The position numbers and the translations under genes were made by a program. The notes under the pieces were generated by a model. The model saw only the letters and a program-made list of their open reading frames with translations. It made no database searches and was not told where the DNA came from. This document shows positions 15,338 through 21,420 of a stretch of DNA of 21,420 bases, piece after piece; position 1 is the first letter of the stretch; each line of letters begins with the position of its first letter. The stretch lies in NCBI GenBank assembly GCA_944363805.1, contig CALVVH010000019.1:1-21420 (forward strand), written 5' to 3'. Source of the DNA: an uncultured Bacilli bacterium (GTDB taxonomy: Bacteria; Bacillota_I; Bacilli_A; RF39; UBA660).

Positions 15338-15941
15338 TACTAGATGGAATAATTACTTTTATCCTGGTACGGAAGTTTTGAAGAACAAATTAGGAATTAC
15401 TAATGCTGAAGAGCTGCAACAAGCTGAGGCTGATATAACGTTTAAAAAGTTAACGGAACTCTATTTGAATCCTATTGCTGGTAATTTTGATGCTGAACAT
15501 TACCGAGAAATTCATCGTTATTTATTTGGTGATATTTATGATTTTGCTGGAGAATATCGAAATGTAGATATGCGTAAGGACTTTTATTTTGTAACTAATA
15601 GTGAACTTGAAAATAGTCTAAATATTGTATTAGAGGAAATGCATAGAGACTTTCTTAAATGTCATTCTTATCAAGATTATGTCGTTTTTTTAGCAGAATT
15701 TTACTATGATATATTGACAGTTCATCCTTTCCGAGAAGGAAATGGAAGAACGACGCGAGAATTTTTGAGAGAATTTGTCGATGCATATATTAAAGATTAT
15801 AAATTGAAATGGTCACGTATGGACAAAGAACAATTAAATTTGGGAGTCAAATATGGTTATATGGGAAAAAGTATGATTGAAATTGAGATTGCTAAAGGTC
15901 TAGTCAGTCGCAATGATGAATTAGTAGCTGGCTCAAGATGA
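15324..15941 (+). CDS. fic: Fic family protein adenylyltransferase (toxin-like)
   Basis: The 205-residue Fic protein has the complete active-site motif HPFREGNGRTTR. It contains catalytic His, the Glu that binds Mg, and the anion-binding GNGR, so AMP transfer to a target hydroxyl is expected. The N-terminal YPGTEVLKNKLGI and DFAGEYRNVDMRKD stretches are typical of compact class I Fic toxins, which need a separate antitoxin; a candidate is the 51-aa ORF just upstream. No inhibitory (S/T)xxxE(G/N) motif is seen in the protein itself. Known relatives modify gyrase/topoisomerase IV or other GTP/ATP-related targets; the target here is unknown. ATG 15324 follows AAGGGTGG; a GTG at 15312 behind AAGGA is an alternative start. 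It is the last gene of the hisS operon. Confidence 0.9.
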   Translation: MEDHDTRWNNYFYPGTEVLKNKLGITNAEELQQAEADITFKKLTELYLNPIAGNFDAEHYREIHRYLFGDIYDFAGEYRNVDMRKDFYFVTNSELENSLNIVLEEMHRDFLKCHSYQDYVVFLAEFYYDILTVHPFREGNGRTTREFLREFVDAYIKDYKLKWSRMDKEQLNLGVKYGYMGKSMIEIEIAKGLVSRNDELVAGSR

Positions 15942-16020
15942 CCGATTGGCAAAATAAATTTTAATATTAAGAATAATTAAGTTACCATTAATATGGCTAA
16001 TCGTGATTGATTTAAATTAT

Positions 16021-16049
16021 TTGACAATTAGAAAAAATTAATGTAAAAT
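16021..16049 (+). promoter_or_regulatory. promoter of the aspS2-gatCAB operon
   Basis: A perfect TTGACA (16021-16026), a 17-bp spacer and TAAAAT (16044-16049). Transcription would start near 16056, about 15 bp before T-box Stem I. The 79 bp between fic and this promoter (15942-16020) hold no gene and no clear terminator; a short CCAT/ATGG hairpin there has no T-run. Confidence 0.8.
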
Positions 16050-16067
16050 TATGACATATTTGATTTT

Positions 16068-16255
16068 TATGGGAAACGAGTAACTTAAAGGAAGCTTAAC
16101 AGAGAAGGTTAGATGTTGGAAATACCGAAGAAGAATTTAAGTGAAGAACAGTTCCAAAAAACATAAAACGCGAAATCGCGATAAAATAACTTGAGCCTAG
16201 AAAAGTAAGGTGGCACCGCGGGATATCTCGCCCTTACGATTTCTAGGTTTTTTAA
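16068..16255 (+). ncRNA. T-box riboswitch with probable Asn (AAC) specifier
   Basis: Stem I is closed by GGAA (about 16072-16075) with TTCC (16152-16155). The specifier loop has AGTA (16079-16082) opposite GAAG (16143-16146) and is capped by the perfect helix ACTTAAA (16083-16089) with TTTAAGT (16136-16142). Aligning the 3' strand with the B. subtilis glyQS leader (GAAA-GGC-A) gives GAAG-AAC-A, so the specifier is AAC (16147-16149), an Asn codon. The distal part has AGAGA and GATG (GNUG). The antiterminator has GGTGGCACCGCGG (16209-16221). The terminator pairs 16196-16210 with 16232-16247 and ends in T-run 16248-16253. Uncharged tRNA(Asn) should promote read-through into aspS-2 and gatCAB. 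Confidence 0.92.
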
Positions 16256-16276
16256 TTTTAAAAGGAGTGATGAGTG

Positions 16277-18022
16277 ATGAAAAGATTTAACAATGCTGAG
16301 TTTACTAAAGACGATATTGGAAAGAAAGTAACCGTATATGGTTGGGTAAACAAAAGAAGAGATATGGGAGGAGTTATATTTGTCGATTTAAGAGATCGTT
16401 CAGGAATACTGCAAGCAGTATTCAATCGAGGATTTTTGCAACAAGAATTTAGGATAGCAGAATCTTTGAAAAATGAGTATTGTATCGAAGTTACTGGAGA
16501 AATCATCTTAAGAGATAAAGAAATGGTCAATCCAAATATAGCAACCGGAGAAATAGAACTTATGGCAAGCGATTTAAACATATTAAGTGAATGTGATACT
16601 TTGCCATTTAATGTTTATGATGAAGATGCTGAAATTAATGAGAATGTGGCTTTAAAATATCGTTATTTGGATTTGAGAAGAGATAAACTTAAAAATAATA
16701 TTATCTTAAGACATAAAATAATAACTAGTGCAAGAGAATATTTAAATAATCAAGGATTTTTGGAAATTGAAACACCAATTCTTTGTAAGAGTACTCCGGA
16801 AGGGGCAAGAGATTATTTAGTTCCATCGAGAATCAATAAAGGCTCATTTTATGCACTGCCTCAATCATCACAGATATTTAAACAAATTTTGATGGTCGGT
16901 GGTTTTGAGAAATATTATCAAATTGCTAGATGTTTTCGTGACGAAGATTTAAGACGTGACCGTCAGCCAGAATTTAGCCAAATCGACTTGGAAATGTCTT
17001 TTGCTGATGAAGAGGATGTATTTCAAATTACTGAAGGCATGATTAAGAAAATTGTTAAAGATGTTAAGGGGTTAGACCTTGCAGATTTTCCCCGGATGAC
17101 TTATAATGAAGCTATGGATAGGTATGGATCTGATAAACCTGATACACGTTTTAAATTAGAGTTATTAGATTTAACAGAAATCCTTAGAGATACAACGATG
17201 AATGTATTTCGAAAGAATATCGAATCTGGAGGAATTGCCAAGTGTTTGATTGTCAAAAATAATGGTGATAAATATTCCCGGACAGATGTTGAACACTTGA
17301 CTGATTTTGTTAAGGTTTATGGAGCTAAGGGCTTGGCTTGGCTTAAGTATGACAATGATCAATTTAATGGAGTAATTGCCAAAAACTTGGAAGATGAAAA
17401 ATTAGAGCGGATTAAAAATACTTATGGAGTTAGCAATAACGATTTAATACTTATTGTTGCTGATAAGCCGAAGATTGTCTATGCTGCTTTAGGAGCTTTA
17501 AGAGTAAAAATTGCTCGCGAAATCAATTTGATCGATGAAGATAAGTTGAATTTCTTATGGATTACTGATTTTCCTTTCTTTGAATATAGTGATACAGAAA
17601 AAAGATGGAAAGCTGAACATAACCCATTTACGATGGTTAAGGACATTAATACGATTGATGATCCTGAACATTGTATATCAAGAAGTTACGATTTAGTTGT
17701 CAATGGTTATGAACTTGCTAGTGGAGGAGTAAGAAACCATAGATATGATGATTTACAAAAAGTCTTGAAAGCTTTAGGTATTAGCAAAGATGAAGCTGCT
17801 GAAAGATTTGGTTTCATGCTAGATGCATTTAAATTTGGTGTTCCACCTCATGCTGGTATTGCTCCAGGTATTGAAAGACTTGTCATGGTTCTAGCTGGAA
17901 CAGATGATATTAAAGATGTTATTGCCTTTCCTAAGACTCAAAGTGCGCAAGACTTGATGGATGGAGCTCCTGATGTGGTTAGCGAAAAGCAACTAAAAGA
18001 ATTAGGTATAAAAATTATTTAG
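16277..18022 (+). CDS. aspS: aspartyl-tRNA synthetase 2 (probably non-discriminating)
   Basis: This 581-residue bacterial-type AspRS has an OB-fold (GWVNKRRDMGGVIFVDLRDR), motif 2 (FRDEDLRRDRQPEFSQIDLE), a GAD insertion and motif 3 (GIAPGIERLVMVLAG). It differs from AspRS-1 in diagnostic places. It has YELASGGVRNHR instead of [22 protein letters not shown] instead of [11 protein letters not shown], and Met instead of Leu in R(N/D)xGG, the specificity position known from Pseudomonas. The ASGxVRNH/PHAGIAPG form is that of many enzymes that also charge tRNA(Asn) with Asp. The Asn-type T-box ahead and gatCAB behind support that role. ATG 16277 is taken (AAAGGAG 9 bp ahead); GTG 16274 is possible. 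Confidence 0.95.
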   Translation: MKRFNNAEFTKDDIGKKVTVYGWVNKRRDMGGVIFVDLRDRSGILQAVFNRGFLQQEFRIAESLKNEYCIEVTGEIILRDKEMVNPNIATGEIELMASDLNILSECDTLPFNVYDEDAEINENVALKYRYLDLRRDKLKNNIILRHKIITSAREYLNNQGFLEIETPILCKSTPEGARDYLVPSRINKGSFYALPQSSQIFKQILMVGGFEKYYQIARCFRDEDLRRDRQPEFSQIDLEMSFADEEDVFQITEGMIKKIVKDVKGLDLADFPRMTYNEAMDRYGSDKPDTRFKLELLDLTEILRDTTMNVFRKNIESGGIAKCLIVKNNGDKYSRTDVEHLTDFVKVYGAKGLAWLKYDNDQFNGVIAKNLEDEKLERIKNTYGVSNNDLILIVADKPKIVYAALGALRVKIAREINLIDEDKLNFLWITDFPFFEYSDTEKRWKAEHNPFTMVKDINTIDDPEHCISRSYDLVVNGYELASGGVRNHRYDDLQKVLKALGISKDEAAERFGFMLDAFKFGVPPHAGIAPGIERLVMVLAGTDDIKDVIAFPKTQSAQDLMDGAPDVVSEKQLKELGIKII

Positions 18023-18037
18023 ATTGAGGGTGTTAGA

Positions 18038-18151
18038 ATGTTTAAAATAGAAAAGGCAATTGGAATAAAAATTACTGCTGATAATGAAGCAAAGTTATAT
18101 AGTTTTGATGATCGTGATTGCGATGATTTGGGAAGGATGAGATTAAGATGA
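18038..18151 (+). CDS. 37-aa small protein coupled to gatC
   Basis: ATG 18038 follows a good ribosome binding site (GAGGGTG) 15 bp after aspS-2. The 37 codons (MFKIEKAIGIKITADNEAKL...) end in TGA overlapping the gatC start (ATGA, 18148-18151). The peptide has a short beta-like N-terminus, an acidic middle with DDRDCDD and a basic end (GRMRLR). I do not recognise it. It may be a real small protein or a translated leader that sets gatC translation by coupling; no amino-acid run typical of attenuation is present. Confidence 0.6.
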   Translation: MFKIEKAIGIKITADNEAKLYSFDDRDCDDLGRMRLR

Positions 18152-18444
18152 GTAAATTTACTAAAGAAATGGTCGATAGTTATGCTGATAAATTACTTAT
18201 TGGTTTAACTGAAGAAGAAAATGAATTAGTATTAAAAGAATTTGACATAATTGATGCTAATATGCAAATTATTGCCGATATGCCTAATATAAGTGATGTT
18301 GAACCGATGACGCATGCGTTAGATGATTTTGAATTTGTTTTACGAGAAGATGAAGCAGAAGAATCGATACCAATTGAAGATTTACTTAAAAATTGTGATA
18401 ATTATGATGATAGAGAAATAGAAGTACCAAAGGTGGTGGGATAA
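18148..18444 (+). CDS. gatC: Asp/Glu-tRNA amidotransferase subunit C
   Basis: The 98 residues are the normal size. The N-terminal helices (FTKEMVDSYADKLLIGLTEEE) and the conserved VEPMTHALD stretch (the EPxxH region that wraps around GatA) identify it. GatC holds GatA and GatB together in the cytoplasmic GatCAB complex, which converts Asp-tRNA(Asn) or Glu-tRNA(Gln) to the amide form. The start overlaps the stop of the 37-aa ORF (ATGA), and AAGGATGAG lies upstream. The stop overlaps the gatA start (TAATG), so the genes are translationally coupled. Confidence 0.92.
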   Translation: MSKFTKEMVDSYADKLLIGLTEEENELVLKEFDIIDANMQIIADMPNISDVEPMTHALDDFEFVLREDEAEESIPIEDLLKNCDNYDDREIEVPKVVG

Positions 18445-19901
18445 TGACGGAATTAGGAATTGAAAAATTACATGAAATGCTTAAAAACGGCGAAGTAACT
18501 AGTGAAGAATTAGTTAAAGAATCTATAAGAAAATCTCATGAAGTAGAAGATAAATGTAATGCTTTTGTAACAATTATGGATGATGCTTCGGATGTAGATG
18601 TTACTGAAGATTTACTATCAGGAATTCCTTATGGCATTAAAGATAATTATTCTACTAAAGACATTTTATCGACAGGTTCAAGTAATACATTAAAAGATTA
18701 TGTTCCATTTTTTGATGCTACAGCAGTTGCCAATTTGAAAAAACATGGAGCAGTTGCTGTAAATAAAACAGCGTTAGATGAATTTGGTATGGGAGGAACT
18801 GGAACGACAGCTCATACAGGAGTTATTCGCAATCCATGGGATACCAAAAGAATGTGTGCTGGTTCTTCTAGTGGTTCTGCTGCCTCTGTTGCTGCTGGAG
18901 TTTATCCATATGCACTTGGAAGTGACACGGGAGATTCGATAAGAAAACCAGCAGCTTTTTGTGGAATTGTCGGATATAAACCAACTTATGGAATGATTTC
19001 AAGATATGGATTATTTCCATTTGCCTCAAGTTTAGATACTTGTGGAGTCTTAACACGTAGTGTCAAAGATGCAGCAATTGTAGTTGATGCAATGAAAGGA
19101 ATCGATAAGAACGATCAAACTAGTTGGGATTCTAGTGATATTCATCTATACGATGCAATCAATGGCAATGTACAGGGTAAGAAACTATTTTATATAAAAG
19201 AAATAACGGATATAAGTAATTATCCGGATGCTTCAAATGAACTTAAGAGACATTTAGAAATATTTAATGAAACTTTAGATAAGTTACGTGATCTTGGAAT
19301 AACTGTCGAAGAAGTATCATTTGCTAGAGACCTTTTAAATGCTATTCCAAGTGTTTATGTATGTTTGTCTTGTGCTGAAGCAACAAGCAATATGTCAAAT
19401 TTAACAGGGATTATCTTTGGCCCAAGAGGTAAAGGGGATAATGTTATGGATATGATGAAAGATCACCGTACTAAAGGTTTTTCTCCTCTTATTAAAAGAA
19501 GATTTGTAATTGGTTCTTATATTTTGCAAAAAGAAAATCAAGAAAGATATTTTGTCAATGCCCAACGAGTTAGAAGATTAATCGTCGATAAGATGAAAGA
19601 GCTATTTAAGATTTATGATGCTTTGATTTTGCCGGTATCTACTGGAGTTGCTCCATATATCGATGGATCAAAAGATGAACTAACAAGTGATAATACAGCA
19701 ATACTTGAAGAGCATTTACAAATAGGTAATTTCGGAGGCTTTCCATCAATTACTATTCCCGATGGCTTTATCGATAATCTTCCAGTAGGAATCAATATTA
19801 CTGGCAATTGTTATGATGATGCTAATGTTTTAAATATTGCATATGCTTTAGAATCGACGATGAATTATAAAGATATGATAGCAGGAGGTAGCCATGAGTA
19901 A
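18444..19901 (+). CDS. gatA: Asp/Glu-tRNA amidotransferase subunit A
   Basis: This 485-residue amidase-signature protein hydrolyses glutamine and channels ammonia to GatB. The catalytic triad is K66 (IPYGIKDN), cis-Ser S141 (AGSSSGSAA) and nucleophile S165; the spacings of 99 and 24 residues match S. aureus GatA (K79, S154, S178). The block around the nucleophile reads SDTGDSIRKPAAFCG where most bacteria have SDTGGSIRQPAAFCG, so Asp replaces the Gly before the nucleophile. I believe this form also occurs in Mollicutes and is a lineage trait rather than inactivation. AGGTGGTGGG precedes the start; the 3' end overlaps gatB by 8 bp. Confidence 0.95.
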   Translation: MTELGIEKLHEMLKNGEVTSEELVKESIRKSHEVEDKCNAFVTIMDDASDVDVTEDLLSGIPYGIKDNYSTKDILSTGSSNTLKDYVPFFDATAVANLKKHGAVAVNKTALDEFGMGGTGTTAHTGVIRNPWDTKRMCAGSSSGSAASVAAGVYPYALGSDTGDSIRKPAAFCGIVGYKPTYGMISRYGLFPFASSLDTCGVLTRSVKDAAIVVDAMKGIDKNDQTSWDSSDIHLYDAINGNVQGKKLFYIKEITDISNYPDASNELKRHLEIFNETLDKLRDLGITVEEVSFARDLLNAIPSVYVCLSCAEATSNMSNLTGIIFGPRGKGDNVMDMMKDHRTKGFSPLIKRRFVIGSYILQKENQERYFVNAQRVRRLIVDKMKELFKIYDALILPVSTGVAPYIDGSKDELTSDNTAILEEHLQIGNFGGFPSITIPDGFIDNLPVGINITGNCYDDANVLNIAYALESTMNYKDMIAGGSHE

Positions 19902-21327
19902 ATATAGAGCTGTAATTGGGTTAGAAATGCATTGTGAGTTAAAAAGTAATTCAAAAGTGTTTTCTAGTGCTCGCAATTCATATAATGAAATTGCTAATGA
20001 TAATGTTAGACCTGTCGATATGGCTTTTCCAGGAACTTTGCCTGTAGTCAATAAGGAATGTATAAGAAAAGCTTTGCTTATGAGTATGGTTTTAGGTTGT
20101 AAGCAACCAGAATACATGTATTTTGATCGGAAAAATTATTACTATCCAGATTTACCAAAAGGTTTTCAAATTACCCAAATGCATGATCCAGTTGGTGTTG
20201 ATGGCAGTATTACAATCGAATGTGATGGTTATGATAAAGAAGTATTAATTCATGATATTCACTTGGAAGAAGATGCTGCAAGTCTTGATCACTTATACGA
20301 TGTATCATTAATCGATTATAATAGAGCTGGGGTACCTTTATTAGAGCTTGTTACAGAGCCTTGTTTAAATTCTGCAGATGAAGCTGTGACTTTCTTAGAA
20401 ACAATGCGAAGAATTTATCAATATTGTGATGTATCAGAAGCCGACTCTAAAAAAGGACAAATTAGATGTGATGTCAATGTTTCGATAATGGATCCAGATG
20501 CAACTGAACTAGGTACTAAGGTAGAAATTAAAAATATCAATTCTTTTGGTAATGTGTACGATGCTATAGAGTATGAAATTAAAAGACAATCAGAATTAAA
20601 AGATGCTGGCCGGTATGACGAAGTAGAGCAAGAAACTAGAAGATTTGACGAAGAAACCGGTACTACTATTAGAATGCGTAGTAAAGTAGATGCAATAGAT
20701 TATAAATATTTTGTCGAACCAAACATTCCAAAATATAAAATTGATAAAAAATGGTTGGAAGAAATAAGTAAATCGATCCCGATGTTACCTCGGGAAAGAA
20801 AAACTATGTATATTAATGACTTTGGTCTATCTGAATACGATGCAAGTATCATCATTAAAGAAAAAGATTATGCTGATTATTTTGAAGAATGTGTGCGTCT
20901 TGGAATGGATGCTAAAACTGCTGCAAATTGGCTTACAGTACAAGTAATTGCTTATTTGAGTAAATATGATATAACTTTAAAAGAATTTTATTTAAAACCT
21001 AGTTTATTAAAACAAATAATCGATGAACAAGTAAAGGGAACTATATCTTCAAAACAAGCTAAGGAAATATTTTTTAAAGCTTTAGAAGAACAAAAAGAAC
21101 CCAAAACTTACATCAGCAAAGATACTGCCCAAATTACTGATAGAGGGGAAATAGAAAGCATCATTACAACAATCCTTCAAAACAATCCAAATCAAATAGA
21201 AGAATATAAGAATGGTAAAACTAATTTATTTGATTACTTTGTTGGACAAGTAATGAAAGAAACTCGAGGCAAAGCTAATCCAGTCATTACTAAAGAAATA
21301 TTAAAAGACAAGTTAGATAACTGCTAA
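19894..21327 (+). CDS. gatB: Asp/Glu-tRNA amidotransferase subunit B
   Basis: The 477 residues are full length. VIGLEMHCELKSNSKVFSS at the N-terminus, DMAFPGTLPVVN, FDRKNYYYPDLPKGFQITQ (in part) and LIDYNRAGVPLLELVTEP are the standard GatB blocks. The C-terminal helical and tail domain ends MKETRGKANP, the usual tRNA-binding end. GatB phosphorylates the mischarged Asp or Glu on the tRNA and amidates it with ammonia from GatA. GCAGGAGGT precedes the ATG inside the end of gatA. The stop codon lies in the 3' arm of the operon terminator. Confidence 0.96.
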   Translation: MSKYRAVIGLEMHCELKSNSKVFSSARNSYNEIANDNVRPVDMAFPGTLPVVNKECIRKALLMSMVLGCKQPEYMYFDRKNYYYPDLPKGFQITQMHDPVGVDGSITIECDGYDKEVLIHDIHLEEDAASLDHLYDVSLIDYNRAGVPLLELVTEPCLNSADEAVTFLETMRRIYQYCDVSEADSKKGQIRCDVNVSIMDPDATELGTKVEIKNINSFGNVYDAIEYEIKRQSELKDAGRYDEVEQETRRFDEETGTTIRMRSKVDAIDYKYFVEPNIPKYKIDKKWLEEISKSIPMLPRERKTMYINDFGLSEYDASIIIKEKDYADYFEECVRLGMDAKTAANWLTVQVIAYLSKYDITLKEFYLKPSLLKQIIDEQVKGTISSKQAKEIFFKALEEQKEPKTYISKDTAQITDRGEIESIITTILQNNPNQIEEYKNGKTNLFDYFVGQVMKETRGKANPVITKEILKDKLDNC

Positions 21328-21339
21328 CTTGTCTTTTTT
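21303..21339 (+). terminator. terminator of the aspS2-gatCAB operon
   Basis: A 14-bp perfect stem, AAAAGACAAGTTAG (21303-21316) with CTAACTTGTCTTTT (21324-21337), has a 7-nt loop and a T-run to 21339. The last codons and the stop of gatB lie inside it, so a ribosome finishing gatB would mask part of the stem. Confidence 0.9.
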
Positions 21340-21378
21340 GTACTACAATAGGAAAGTCATACTTTTTGAAAAAACTAC

Positions 21379-21407
21379 TTGACACACATACATTTGTTTG
21401 ATATAGT
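21379..21407 (+). promoter_or_regulatory. second copy of the structured-RNA promoter
   Basis: TTGACA (21379-21384), a 17-bp spacer and TATAGT (21402-21407) with an extended -10 TG. From 21379 to 21419, 35 of 41 bases match 6912-6952, including 18 consecutive spacer-spanning bases. The start region TAATTTATCA is also shared. The transcript itself runs off the window. Confidence 0.75.
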
Positions 21408-21420
21408 TAATTTATCATTC

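Noticed and set aside
15942..16020. A terminator between fic and the aspS-2 promoter.
   Set aside because: Only a weak CCAT/ATGG hairpin without a T-run is present, so I cannot say where the fic transcript ends.
16274..16276. GTG 16274 as the aspS-2 start.
   Set aside because: The ATG at 16277 has equally good spacing to AAAGGAG and is the commoner codon. The difference is one residue and cannot be settled from sequence.
1..21420. Insertion sequences, CRISPR arrays, tRNA or rRNA genes, attachment sites.
   Set aside because: No transposase or integrase gene, regularly spaced repeats, cloverleaf sequence or terminal inverted repeats were recognised by eye. A tRNAscan or IS search was not possible here.

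Overview
The window looks like a chromosome segment of a low-GC Firmicute, probably an uncultured RF39/Mollicutes-like or Erysipelotrichia-type member of the Bacilli. The support is strong A+T bias, Gram-positive ribosome binding sites (AAGGAG/GAGGTGA), T-box leaders, and the order rel - dtd ... aspS/hisS, which recalls the relA-dtd-hisS-aspS block of Bacillus. TGA is used as a stop (fic, the glycosyltransferase and the 13739 gene all end in TGA), so the Mycoplasma code does not apply. No tRNA, rRNA, CRISPR array, transposase or phage gene was seen.

Layout. (1) 1-1351: a rightward terminator, then a leftward SpoVB/MurJ-type flippase. (2) 1440-4985: an operon of rel (long RSH alarmone enzyme), a 5'(3')-deoxyribonucleotidase, dtd and a GtrA-like membrane protein. 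(3) 5072-6655: a 527-aa unknown protein with its own promoter. (4) 6645-7155: 0.5 kb of non-coding regulatory DNA. It holds a promoter and T-box, then a second promoter driving an unassigned structured RNA with its own terminator, then aspS-1 (7172-8920). (5) 8922-10565: an unknown protein and a family 2 glycosyltransferase. (6) 10612-15941: an operon of hisS, an unknown gene, asnS, an unknown gene, a P-loop kinase and a small VbhA-like antitoxin/Fic pair. (7) 16021-21339: promoter, T-box, aspS-2, a 37-aa ORF, gatC, gatA, gatB and a terminator. (8) The right edge cuts through a near copy of the promoter and transcript start of the structured RNA in (4).

How it fits together. The window is mainly a tRNA-charging and stringent-response neighbourhood. 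It holds both routes to Asn-tRNA: direct (AsnRS) and indirect (AspRS-2 plus GatCAB). The T-box before aspS-2 reads most naturally as carrying an AAC (Asn) specifier. That fits AspRS-2 being a non-discriminating enzyme making Asp-tRNA(Asn) for GatCAB, with AspRS-1 as the ordinary Asp enzyme.

The most interesting items are the unassigned RNA and its second copy, the Asn-type T-box over aspS2-gatCAB, the degraded hydrolase site of Rel, the unlisted small ORFs (15182, 18038), and a hairpin at 8946-8973 that would bury a ribosome binding site only in read-through transcripts.
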